From the IMG/VR virus record IMGVR_UViG_3300005264_000197, positions 1 through 20,225 of that record: a stretch of 20,225 nt of DNA; one strand, written 5' to 3'. The first letter of the stretch is position 1. Each line of letters opens with the position of its first letter. This stretch comes from a virus. Shown one piece after another: positions 1 through 5,916 of this stretch. The translations under genes and the position numbers were made by a program. The notes under the pieces were generated by a model. That model searched no databases, was not told the DNA's origin, and worked only from the letters and a program-made list of their open reading frames with translations.

Positions 1-33
1 TTCAATCTGTTCGATTTTTTCATCTTTTGTCAT
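1..33 (-). CDS. Start of an unknown leftward gene, cut by the window edge
   Basis: Only the first 11 codons are present, reading MTKDEKIEQIE. The ATG (positions 33-31) is preceded by a good ribosome binding site, AAGGAG, about 7 bases upstream. A near-consensus sigma70 promoter lies at 94-66, so this gene very probably starts its own leftward unit. Nothing can be said about its function from the visible part. Confidence 0.6.
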   Translation of the reverse strand, partial: MTKDEKIEQIE

Positions 34-65
34 TTTTTGTCTCCTTTATGATTGATTATGTAAAG

Positions 66-94
66 AGTATATACTGGATTTAACATGATGTCAA
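66..94 (-). promoter_or_regulatory. Sigma70-type leftward promoter for the left-edge gene
   Basis: On the minus strand, TTGACA (94-89) is followed by exactly 17 bases and then TATACT (71-66). This is a full -35 box, ideal spacing and a 5/6 -10 box. Transcription would begin near 59, leaving a leader of about 26 bases before the ATG at 33. A host RNA polymerase should read it, which fits an early phage gene. Confidence 0.8.
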
Positions 95-100
95 GTTTTA

Positions 101-433
101 TTATAAACATGATGGTATAAGAGTATAGATAATTATATCAGTATCATAAACTTTTGCTTTTACTATTTGCGTTAACAAATTTATTTCTATAATTTCAATA
201 ACCATATTATAATCTTTCATAAAAACAAATTTATCATATAAATTTAATAAACATTCGTTATCATCCTTCAATAAACAATGATAAAATAAAGTAAGTGCTA
301 ACATATCAGTTGATACTGGATGATTTTTTTTAACTTTAACCAGTTGTCCCTCACCATTAATAGATATAGAATCAGCAAAAGATGTTCCAAACATAATTAT
401 ACTTATAATTATCACCATAACAAATTTTTTCAT
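101..433 (-). CDS. Small exported protein of unknown function
   Basis: A 110-residue protein of no family I recognise. The N-terminus is a typical Sec signal peptide: MKK, then a hydrophobic stretch of about 14 residues (VMVIIISIIMFG), then a signal peptidase I-like site TSFA|DS near residue 20. The mature part, about 90 residues, would lie in the host periplasm or outside it. It has scattered Cys (in HCLL, ECLL and the C-terminal SCL) that could form disulphides. It is the last gene of the four-gene leftward operon starting at 1735, 19 bases after the HAD gene. Its ribosome-binding region (AAAGGAATTATATA-ATG) is nearly identical to that of the other exported protein at 1529-1735. Role unknown; superinfection exclusion or periplasmic interference would be typical but is only inference. 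Confidence 0.7.
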   Translation of the reverse strand: MKKFVMVIIISIIMFGTSFADSISINGEGQLVKVKKNHPVSTDMLALTLFYHCLLKDDNECLLNLYDKFVFMKDYNMVIEIIEINLLTQIVKAKVYDTDIIIYTLIPSCL

Positions 434-452
434 TATATAATTCCTTTTTTAT

Positions 453-932
453 CTAACAGTACATTTTTTCACAAAGTATTTTATATGTATCATTAAGATT
501 TCCTTTATGATGTATACCAATACCACCTGCTTTTATCCATGGATTAATATATTTTAAATAATCATCAATTAAAATATCATTTTTTTTACAATATTTTGCC
601 TTATTACTATCTATAATAGCATTTGTTGCAACATCATCACCCAAATATTTACTTAACCATGATTTTTTAGCAAATATACATTCATTAAGTTTATCTTCAC
701 CCATTTCATCCATAGGTGCTGATAATATAATAGGATTAAAAGTTTCAATTTTCATCCAAAATTGTATAACACCAGATAACATTGTCATTGTTTCCCAAAA
801 ATCATAATTTACTTTTGATATTTGTCTCCATTTTTTCATTTTATCTAAATTAGTTAAATCAATATTATAGATTTTACATTGTCCATTGAAATCAGTTAAT
901 ACACCATCCATATCCACATATAAATTCTTCAT
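453..932 (-). CDS. HAD-family 5'(3')-deoxyribonucleotidase-like phosphatase
   Basis: A 159-residue protein beginning MKNLYVDMDGVLTDFNG. This contains the HAD motif I DxD(G)V(L)TDF with nucleophile D7 and acid/base D9. Near the C-terminus NAIIDSNKAKYC supplies a motif III-type lysine, and ILIDDY is the motif IV acidic pair. The compact size and DMDGVLTDF signature match the small 5'-deoxynucleotidases (NT5C/YorS-like) found in many phages. These dephosphorylate (deoxy)nucleoside monophosphates in the cytoplasm and adjust the dNMP pool. The start overlaps the stop of the upstream gene by four bases (ATGA at 932-929), implying translational coupling. The family assignment is fairly firm; the substrate is inferred. 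Confidence 0.85.
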   Translation of the reverse strand: MKNLYVDMDGVLTDFNGQCKIYNIDLTNLDKMKKWRQISKVNYDFWETMTMLSGVIQFWMKIETFNPIILSAPMDEMGEDKLNECIFAKKSWLSKYLGDDVATNAIIDSNKAKYCKKNDILIDDYLKYINPWIKAGGIGIHHKGNLNDTYKILCEKMYC

Positions 933-1516
933 ATTATATCACCATTCTTATTAAAATTATAATCATTAATTAGTATCGTTTTTTCAACAATTTTATCACT
1001 TGATAAATATTCATATTCTTTTTTAAGTTGTTCATAGATATCAATAGATAAAATGTTTCTGATATCATCAACTATTTCTTCTAATTCATCAAAAATGGGA
1101 TCAAAATAACTTTTGGTCTTATTATTATTATCAAAATACCATATTTCATCAATTGACGTATTACAAGATTTTTTATGAAAATACTTATTATTGTTTCTAT
1201 ATATTGACAGTGAAAAATCAATAATTTCTTTATCATACCATTTTTTCAATACTCTCCATTGTCTATTATCATAATTATTAATAATCAAATAATCAAGAAA
1301 TTTGTTTATATTAATAGATGATGTGAAAGAAGCACCATCACCTTGTGAATAAAATCCAGAAAAAAAAATTTTAACATCTTCAAATCCAAAACTATTAAGA
1401 ATATCAATATATTGTTCAAAAATATATTTACACCAAACATCATTATCAACATTAATATCTCTATGTTTTTCAATAACTGATAATATTTGTTCTTTTGTCA
1501 TATCTTTTAATTTCAT
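929..1516 (-). CDS. Conserved phage protein of the FSGFxSQGDGAxF family
   Basis: A 195-residue soluble protein. The segment IFFSGFYSQGDGASFTS (about residues 49-65), an upstream KHRDINVDNDVW and a C-terminal YEYLSSDKIVE match, from memory, a widespread protein family of phages and bacteria with consensus SGFWSQGDGA. Its length is normal for that family, so it looks complete. Some database entries call it an antitoxin of a toxin-antitoxin stability system, but I know of no solid functional evidence and give no function. It is the second gene of the leftward operon, 12 bases after the small membrane/exported protein. It overlaps the HAD gene by four bases. Confidence 0.75.
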   Translation of the reverse strand: MKLKDMTKEQILSVIEKHRDINVDNDVWCKYIFEQYIDILNSFGFEDVKIFFSGFYSQGDGASFTSSININKFLDYLIINNYDNRQWRVLKKWYDKEIIDFSLSIYRNNNKYFHKKSCNTSIDEIWYFDNNNKTKSYFDPIFDELEEIVDDIRNILSIDIYEQLKKEYEYLSSDKIVEKTILINDYNFNKNGDII

Positions 1517-1528
1517 AATTCCACCTTT

Positions 1529-1735
1529 TTAAAAATAAAATTTTTTCATTTCTACAAACTCATGTAACACCCTATTTAAATAATATGATGATGTGTAATT
1601 TTTATATAAAGTAGTTTTTTCTACCATAAATGCTGTATTACATATTATATTATGCATCTGAAAATTTTCTGCAAGTTTACATGGTAACTCATACATTATA
1701 ATAATTAATAATATTATCAATAAAATTTTTTTCAT
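1529..1735 (-). CDS. Small membrane-anchored or exported protein, unknown
   Basis: A 68-residue protein starting MKKILLIILLIIIMYELP: a lysine pair followed by about 12 very hydrophobic residues, so either a signal peptide or a single N-terminal membrane anchor. The remaining ~50 residues are hydrophilic, with Tyr-rich TSSYYLNRVLHEFVEMKKFYF at the end. No clear lipobox is seen, although a Cys follows ELP. It is the first gene of the operon served by the promoter at 1784-1756. Its ribosome-binding region is almost identical over about 23 bases to that of the exported protein ending at 101. I do not recognise a family. Confidence 0.6.
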   Translation of the reverse strand: MKKILLIILLIIIMYELPCKLAENFQMHNIICNTAFMVEKTTLYKNYTSSYYLNRVLHEFVEMKKFYF

Positions 1736-1749
1736 TATATAATTCCTTT
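1727..1749 (-). repeat. Translation-start leader shared with the gene at 101-433
   Basis: On the minus strand, AAAGGAATTATATA-ATG-AAAAAA occurs here and again at 447-425, covering the ribosome binding site, spacer, ATG and first codons. Both copies precede genes for small proteins with hydrophobic N-termini in the same operon. A duplicated start region is the simplest explanation. Confidence 0.6.
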
Positions 1750-1755
1750 AAAATA

Positions 1756-1784
1756 AAGATATTATAAAAAATATTTAATGTCAA
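1756..1784 (-). promoter_or_regulatory. Sigma70-type leftward promoter of the 1735-101 operon
   Basis: On the minus strand TTGACA (1784-1779) is followed by 17 bases and TATCTT (1761-1756). A better-looking TATAAT lies inside the spacer but at 12 bases from the -35, which is too close. The -35 box is perfect and the position, about 20 bases before the first ATG (1735), is right for the four-gene operon. Confidence 0.55.
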
Positions 1785-1796
1785 GATTAATTTTAA

Positions 1797-1832
1797 ACAA
1801 AAAAAGACCATTTAATATAATTAAATGGTCTT
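1797..1832 (-). terminator. Rho-independent terminator of the P-loop kinase gene
   Basis: A perfect 13-bp inverted repeat (1804-1816 pairing with 1820-1832, three-base loop) is followed on the minus strand by a run of seven T (1805-1799). It lies just past the stop of the kinase gene (1869). It would end leftward transcription there and insulate the operon starting at 1735. Confidence 0.9.
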
Positions 1833-1868
1833 CTGTTAATCAAATAACATCTTTAAAATATCATAGAA

Positions 1869-2831
1869 TTAATTATCATATTCACTAATTGAATTTAATA
1901 AATCATCAGTATAATTTAAAGTACTAGTATAATCAAAAATTTTATTCATTAAAAAATTTTGATTTTTTTCATCTTCATCAACTTTGATATTATTTGGATT
2001 AGGGTAATTTTCAATTTTATTTTGAAGATTGGTTTTAAGACTTTTAATTGATATGGGTTTTTTGCCTGTTTCTTTAATTTTAACAGAAGTGGCTTTTTTT
2101 AGATATGATCCATTCCCTTTTTTACTTTTAATAATTTTATTAGGTCTTGTTATATCTGATGTAACAAATTCAGTATCAACGTCTCTTTCATTAAAAGTAA
2201 TCCAAATATCACCATCAAAATATTTTTTAGGATAATTTGCACTTACAAGTATTTCAAACATTGTCTTTCTAACACCTTCATGTGTTTGTAATACTATTTC
2301 AGGATTTACATATCTATCTCTTTCTTTATTTTGTTGTAAAGCAACCGAAACTTTATTCAATACCCATACCATATGAATATCTTTTGGTTTATAACCCATA
2401 TCATTACATAAAAAAACTGTTTTTTGAAATTTGTGCATATTTTTTAATGTTACATCAAAAATGATATTTGGTTTATGATCATTATTTGGATTAATTGTTT
2501 TTTTTAAAAGTTCTTGTTGTGCAGTATTTAAACCTGACTTTTTAATTACTGTATGAAGTAATGATACATGTTTTTCATTTTTCATATCCAGATCATTTAA
2601 ATTATCACCAAATTTTTTTTCAAGGTTTCTTCTGATAATGGCTGATTTTAATACCATTTTTTTAATATTATCAACATCAAATATTTTACCCTCAATACCT
2701 ATAAGATTTGATTGTATAAAACCTTTCCCAGAACCAGCACCACCAGCCATAATCAAAGCAGTATTATATTTGGGTCTTTTATTATTAAATGTTATCAGTG
2801 CTTCGTTTAAATAATTATTAAATCTTGTCAT
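1869..2831 (-). CDS. P-loop kinase, zeta-toxin/polynucleotide-kinase-like, with a capsid-targeting-like N-terminus
   Basis: A 320-residue protein. Residues 29-37 (AGGAGSGKG) form a Walker A loop with K36, and FDVDNIKKMV at 51-60 supplies the D-x-D pattern seen in zeta-toxin- and PNK-like kinases. Such enzymes move a phosphate from ATP to a small molecule, nucleic acid end or peptidoglycan precursor; the substrate here is unknown. The N-terminus, MTRFNNYLNE|AL, resembles the T4 capsid-targeting sequence (MKTYQEFIAE) with an L-x-E cleavage site, and is shared with several rightward late proteins. The C-terminal ~90 residues are Lys/Asn-rich and look flexible. It forms its own unit: a consensus promoter at 2885-2857 and a strong terminator at 1832-1797. 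The GGGAG site 8 bases before the ATG supports the start. Kinase fold is firm; head packaging is inferred. Confidence 0.8.
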   Translation of the reverse strand: MTRFNNYLNEALITFNNKRPKYNTALIMAGGAGSGKGFIQSNLIGIEGKIFDVDNIKKMVLKSAIIRRNLEKKFGDNLNDLDMKNEKHVSLLHTVIKKSGLNTAQQELLKKTINPNNDHKPNIIFDVTLKNMHKFQKTVFLCNDMGYKPKDIHMVWVLNKVSVALQQNKERDRYVNPEIVLQTHEGVRKTMFEILVSANYPKKYFDGDIWITFNERDVDTEFVTSDITRPNKIIKSKKGNGSYLKKATSVKIKETGKKPISIKSLKTNLQNKIENYPNPNNIKVDEDEKNQNFLMNKIFDYTSTLNYTDDLLNSISEYDN

Positions 2832-2856
2832 ATTTTTCTCCCTTAATTTATACTAT

Positions 2857-2885
2857 ATTATATATAGATATATTTATACTGTCAA
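2857..2885 (-). promoter_or_regulatory. Consensus sigma70 promoter with an embedded TATAAATA box
   Basis: On the minus strand TTGACA (2885-2880), a 17-base spacer and TATAAT (2862-2857) form a perfect sigma70 promoter for the kinase gene at 2831. Inside the spacer is TATAAATA (2878-2871), identical to the T4 late promoter -10 box. If both work, the gene could be read early by host polymerase and again late. The -35 box overlaps the TGA stop of the upstream gene. Confidence 0.8.
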
Positions 2886-3217
2886 GTTTTAATATTTTTA
2901 ATAATTTGAATAATATTTCGTTCATAAACATATGCACATTTAACATTACAACTATCCAATGAATCAATATTTAAACAATATCCTGGACATTCAGTTTTAT
3001 TTATTTTTATTTCATTAAAAATTTTACCATTATATAAATCTCTAAATTCATTAACACCAATACTTAACACTTGATCACATTGATGTTTAAAAAGAAAAAA
3101 TCCTAAATTTATATTATCAAAATTTGAATCATAACCTACTATAGTTAAAGATATATCATAAAGAAAATCATTTCTTGTTTTCCATTGTTTTTGGCATTTA
3201 TTGCATATTTTAAACAT
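2882..3217 (-). CDS. Small Cys-rich protein resembling a deltaproteobacterial family
   Basis: A 111-residue protein starting MFKICNKCQKQW. I chose the ATG at 3217 because AAGGA lies 8 bases upstream and related proteins begin at this point. An upstream ATG at 3328 would add 37 residues but has no such site. Cysteines: C5-x-x-C8, one in FKHQCDQ, and a C-terminal group ECPGYCLN...SCNVKCAY, which look like metal- or cofactor-binding pairs. From memory, the layout (CxxC-W, FL-D, GY-x-x-F, LFxH-C, F-x-x-LYxG, CPGYCL, C-x-x-C, REIIQII) matches short proteins common in Desulfo- and Geobacter-type bacteria, whose function I do not know. It may have been taken from the host. Transcribed leftward, ending just before the kinase promoter. 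Confidence 0.7.
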   Translation of the reverse strand: MFKICNKCQKQWKTRNDFLYDISLTIVGYDSNFDNINLGFFLFKHQCDQVLSIGVNEFRDLYNGKIFNEIKINKTECPGYCLNIDSLDSCNVKCAYVYERNIIQIIKNIKT

Positions 3218-3315
3218 TTCAAGGTTCCTTAAAAAATTTACATTCAGAACATGACAATCGTAAATCAACACAACTTTTTTTGATATACATGATATTAAAT
3301 GAGTTTTATTTTTCT

Positions 3316-3441
3316 TTAATACTGACAAACATTAATAATACCATTAAATGAATTATTAGTAATAGACCACATACCATCATTTAATTCTTTTCCACAAATA
3401 GTATAATTTCCATTATGACTACCATGCTTTAAATCATGCAT
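3316..3441 (-). CDS. Possible 41-residue protein
   Basis: This lies in the otherwise gene-free stretch 3218-3535. On the minus strand an ATG at 3441 opens a 41-codon frame beginning MHDLKHGSHNGNYTICGKEL and ending VCQY. The composition (Gly, Asn, His, one Trp, two Cys) looks more like protein than chance translation of AT-rich DNA, and codon choice resembles the neighbours. The ribosome binding site is weak (GTAAAGAAA). No family is recognised. The rest of the stretch (3442-3535) is AT-rich and I see no gene in it. Confidence 0.4.
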   Translation of the reverse strand: MHDLKHGSHNGNYTICGKELNDGMWSITNNSFNGIINVCQY

Positions 3442-3535
3442 ACTATTTCTTTACATATTTGTATTATATATAATGTTGTCATCATAATTTTATTTAGTAT
3501 CTATTTACCTTTTTTATTATTCATTAGATATATCT

Positions 3536-3949
3536 TTAATAAATTATAACTCTATTTTTTTTTATTGTCATCAAATTTTTAAATTCTGAATTATTCTTTA
3601 TTAACGATACTACTAAATTATGTGCATCAAGCCAAGCATTTAAATTATTTTCTGTTTTTATTAAAATCAAATTAAATATCATACCATTTTTTTTAATATA
3701 AACTGATGTAAATTCATTATTAATTATATTATAATTATCATTATATAATAAGAAATTTACAGTATATGGTTTAATATCATTACATAATAAATTGTCATAT
3801 AATAATACTATATCAATATCTGATTTTTTTTTATTGAAACCACCAAAAACAACAGATCCAGTAATTGTTCCTAATGTATTAATTTTACTAAACAAATCAT
3901 TTGGTATCTCTTCTTTTTCATTTAATTCATTTAATATTTTATTATTCAT
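3536..3949 (-). CDS. Minimal nucleotidyltransferase (pol-beta-like fold)
   Basis: A 137-residue protein with the nucleotidyltransferase signature GSVVFGGFNKKKSDIDIVLL: G31-S32 for the nucleotide phosphates and D44-x-D46 for metal. Family members move an NMP from NTP onto a protein, RNA, antibiotic or other small acceptor. The third catalytic carboxylate usually sits on a later beta strand. Here the best-matching strand reads MIFNLILIK, with Asn where Asp is expected, so activity is uncertain. It starts one base after the stop of the PD-(D/E)XK gene, making it the third gene of a leftward Dam/nuclease/nucleotidyltransferase set. No HEPN-type partner, as in MNT-HEPN toxin-antitoxin pairs, is seen next to it. 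The fold assignment is good; the role is unknown. Confidence 0.75.
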   Translation of the reverse strand: MNNKILNELNEKEEIPNDLFSKINTLGTITGSVVFGGFNKKKSDIDIVLLYDNLLCNDIKPYTVNFLLYNDNYNIINNEFTSVYIKKNGMIFNLILIKTENNLNAWLDAHNLVVSLIKNNSEFKNLMTIKKNRVIIY

Positions 3950-3950
3950 T

Positions 3951-4478
3951 TTAAACTACCTTTATTAATGAGTTATGATTTTCCCAAAGACTATCAATTA
4001 CAAATTTTTCTTTTTTACTTTCTATACTATTTTTAATTCTTTTATCTTTAGATGTATCAACAAACAGATATATAATAAAATCATAGGCTGTGCTATAAAC
4101 GAGACATTGACCAAAACCAGCTCTTACATCACTACCTTTATCACCTTTTTTAACTTCAATAGCAATTTTTATACCATCAAGACATACTTCCATATCAGGT
4201 CGATGTTGTGTTCCAAAAAGAACCATATTATGCATTGTTTGTTTATTATGACTTTCCCATTTTAAACTTTTAAGTGTTTTGTTTTTGGCTGTTTTAACAG
4301 ATACTCCTTGATTAATAAAGTGTTCATTTATTTTTGCTTTAAGTGGTTGATACATATGTTGTTTAATTTTATCTTCTGATTTTTTAAAACCAATTTCATC
4401 ATATATATCCTTATCTGAAATTACATTCATAATTGTATTCAGTAAAATATTTCTTTTTTCTGTTTTTGATGCCTTCAT
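3951..4478 (-). CDS. PD-(D/E)XK-family nuclease-like protein
   Basis: A 175-residue protein. The core reads RPDMEVCLDGIKIAIEVKKG, with D95 and the E108-x-K110 pair of the PD-(D/E)XK nuclease fold. A downstream AGFGQCLVY supplies the conserved Gln (Q124) of the following helix, and a beta strand FIIYLFVD comes next. This is the usual arrangement for a restriction-endonuclease-like catalytic core. The N-terminal ~85 residues are helical and basic. The gene follows the Dam methylase by 59 bases on the same strand and is followed one base later by a nucleotidyltransferase. Together with the methylase it could form a phage-borne restriction-modification-like pair. It could equally be a Holliday-junction or recombination nuclease. 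Ribosome binding site AAGGAG is well placed. Confidence 0.75.
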   Translation of the reverse strand: MKASKTEKRNILLNTIMNVISDKDIYDEIGFKKSEDKIKQHMYQPLKAKINEHFINQGVSVKTAKNKTLKSLKWESHNKQTMHNMVLFGTQHRPDMEVCLDGIKIAIEVKKGDKGSDVRAGFGQCLVYSTAYDFIIYLFVDTSKDKRIKNSIESKKEKFVIDSLWENHNSLIKVV

Positions 4479-4537
4479 AAAAATCTCCTTAATTGTTTAC
4501 AAATACTATAAGATTAAAAAGTCAAATTAAAATTTAA

Positions 4538-5338
4538 TTAATAATTCATTATTAATATTTCTTCACCATTAGTTTGTTTTTTACCCTTTTGGGCAGCACT
4601 AGCCTTTTTAAAATTCTTAGATTCCCAATGATAGTTATTTTTTGGAAACCATTTTGATAATTCAGGAAAATCATAATATGATAATATCCATTTAGATTTA
4701 CTATTTTTTAATAAACCAGCTAAATGTTTATGATGTGTTATATTAAAGTCATGAAACCCATAAAGATTTTCTGTGCCATAATATGGTGGATCAATATAAT
4801 AAAAAATATTTTCACTATCAGTTTTTTCAATCAATTTCTCATATGATAGATTATATACTGATACCTTATCTAATTTTTTTCTTATTCTTGTATCATGTAA
4901 TCTTTTATTAAAAGCAAGATATTTACTTTTATATTTACCTTTTAAATCCACCATTTTTGCTTTGGAATTCATTATACCTGAAAATATTTGTGTTACAAGG
5001 TATGCATACTTCACACCTATATCATAATCTGGTATTGTTAATAAATTAATATCATCAAAGATTTTTAATACATCATTTTTATAATCGTTAAATATGTTTA
5101 CCATTTGTGGAGTTTGTTTATCTGCTATTAATGTAAAATCTTCTTCACAACAACAAGCAAAAAGATTTGCCATAAATGGGTTTACATCATTGTATATTGC
5201 CTTATTGCAATGTATATCATTTTTAAGATATGTCCAAAAGGCACCACCAAAAATTTCGCAATATGTATCAATATTTTTTGGAATAAACTCATTGATCCAT
5301 TTTGCTTGTCTATATTTACCACCTATATATGGAATAAT
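4538..5338 (-). CDS. dam: Dam-type DNA adenine-N6 methyltransferase with a non-standard start
   Basis: Transfers methyl from S-adenosylmethionine to adenine N6 in DNA. The frame beginning at the first ATG (5173) would lack the N-terminus, but the same frame stays open to a stop at 5365-5363. The extra residues carry motif X, PYIGGKYRQAKWI, and motif I, YCEIFGGAFW, of D12-class methylases. Motif IV, DPPY, is at about residues 183-186. No ATG, GTG or TTG occurs between 5363 and 5173. AGGAG (minus strand, about 5351-5347) sits 8 bases before ATT at 5338, which I take as the start, giving about 266 residues, normal for Dam. A sigma70-like promoter lies at 5456-5428. The target site (often GATC) is not provable here. 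A sequencing error or lost start codon is the alternative. Confidence 0.85.
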   Translation of the reverse strand: MIPYIGGKYRQAKWINEFIPKNIDTYCEIFGGAFWTYLKNDIHCNKAIYNDVNPFMANLFACCCEEDFTLIADKQTPQMVNIFNDYKNDVLKIFDDINLLTIPDYDIGVKYAYLVTQIFSGIMNSKAKMVDLKGKYKSKYLAFNKRLHDTRIRKKLDKVSVYNLSYEKLIEKTDSENIFYYIDPPYYGTENLYGFHDFNITHHKHLAGLLKNSKSKWILSYYDFPELSKWFPKNNYHWESKNFKKASAAQKGKKQTNGEEILIMNY

Positions 5339-5427
5339 AACTATATCTCCTATATTTTTCTGTTAATTTTTATATATTCATTATTAATTTGTTTTATTAT
5401 ATAACTTTTTATTACAAATTTCAATCA

Positions 5428-5456
5428 ATAATATAACAATAATTTTCTATTATCAA
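5428..5456 (-). promoter_or_regulatory. Sigma70-like leftward promoter for the dam cluster
   Basis: On the minus strand TTGATA (5456-5451) is followed by 17 bases and TATTAT (5433-5428), a 5/6 match at each box. The leader to the inferred dam start is about 80 bases. It is back-to-back with the rightward TATAAATA box at 5458, making 5366-5495 a divergent control region between leftward and rightward genes. Confidence 0.55.
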
Positions 5457-5457
5457 G

Positions 5458-5465
5458 TATAAATA
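5458..5465 (+). promoter_or_regulatory. T4-type late promoter box for the rightward unit
   Basis: TATAAATA, identical to the T4 late -10 box, lies 30 bases before the ATG of the first rightward gene (5496). There is no -35-like hexamer at the sigma70 distance, as expected for late promoters read by sigma gp55-type factors. Such boxes occur by chance in AT-rich DNA, but position and strand are right for the late genes that follow. Confidence 0.6.
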
Positions 5466-5495
5466 TAATAAAGTCATTAATGAAAGGAATTTAAT

Positions 5496-5825
5496 ATGTC
5501 AGATATATGTGAAATATGTAAAGAACAAACAGATTTTATTAAAGAGCATCATATTCATAGTAAATCAAAAGGTGGTTCAAATAAACCATTTAATCTTGCT
5601 TATATTTGTTCTGAATGTCATGATTTAGTTCATGTAGGTATCATTATAATAGAAGGTAGGTTTAGCTCTATGAATGGTAATATTCTTATATGGAGAAAAT
5701 TAAATGAACAATCTATTACTGATCTTAATGATCCTGTAGTATGGCTTAAACCAAATAGTAAAAAAATACAAGAAAAATATCTTCAAAGATTGATTGTTTC
5801 ACAAAATAATGAAAAATGTAACTAA
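5496..5825 (+). CDS. HNH endonuclease-like protein
   Basis: A 109-residue protein with an N-terminal HNH/treble-clef nuclease module. C5-x-x-C8 and a later CSECH pair bind zinc; EHHIHSKSKGGSN holds the catalytic-type HH; NLAYICSECHDLVH supplies the N and final H. Residues after ~50 are not recognised. Small phage HNH proteins act as nicking homing endonucleases or, near terminase, in DNA packaging. Here terminase is several kilobases away, so a freestanding mobile endonuclease is slightly more likely. It is the first rightward gene, with an AAAGGA ribosome binding site and a TATAAATA box upstream. Its last ~11 codons lie inside the repeated leader that precedes the PARP-like gene, so its C-terminus may have been reshaped by an insertion. 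Confidence 0.8.
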   Translation: MSDICEICKEQTDFIKEHHIHSKSKGGSNKPFNLAYICSECHDLVHVGIIIIEGRFSSMNGNILIWRKLNEQSITDLNDPVVWLKPNSKKIQEKYLQRLIVSQNNEKCN

Positions 5826-5916
5826 TTGATTTTATTACAAGTCATTTACTTTGGCACCAGGCAAAACACTAAAAAAAATTAAACATAAAAATAATTGTTT
5901 CACAAGGACAAAAATG
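5792..5916 (+). repeat. Leader element copy A, ahead of the PARP-like gene
   Basis: About 125 bases ending at the ATG of the PARP-like gene match 14603-14727 with nearly the same length. Landmarks in order: ATTGTTYCAC, AATAATGAAAAA, TAACTAATTGATTTTATTA, TTTACTTTG, ACCAGGCAAAACACT, AATTGTTTCACAAGGA, then ATG. The first block (ATTGTTYCACRAAATAATGAAA) resembles the last (AATTGTTYCACAAGGA-ATG), so the element is bounded by two copies of a ribosome-binding-like sequence. Confidence 0.8.

Noticed and set aside
1761-1784. TTGACA with TATAAT at 12-base spacing before the 1735 operon
   Set aside because: The spacing is too short for sigma70; the 17-base TATCTT pairing is used instead.
3218-3328. Longer start for the Cys-rich protein
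   Set aside because: The ATG at 3217 has a well-spaced AAGGA and begins where I remember related proteins beginning; the 37 extra residues look unlike the family.
5094-5404. Rightward open frames at 5094-5366 and 5210-5404
   Set aside because: They lie opposite the N-terminal part of the Dam methylase, whose motifs X and I are clear on the minus strand.
5851-5913. TTG start adding 21 residues to the PARP-like protein
   Set aside because: These bases belong to the repeated leader that ends at ATG in all copies, and the AAGGA site precedes the ATG at 5914.
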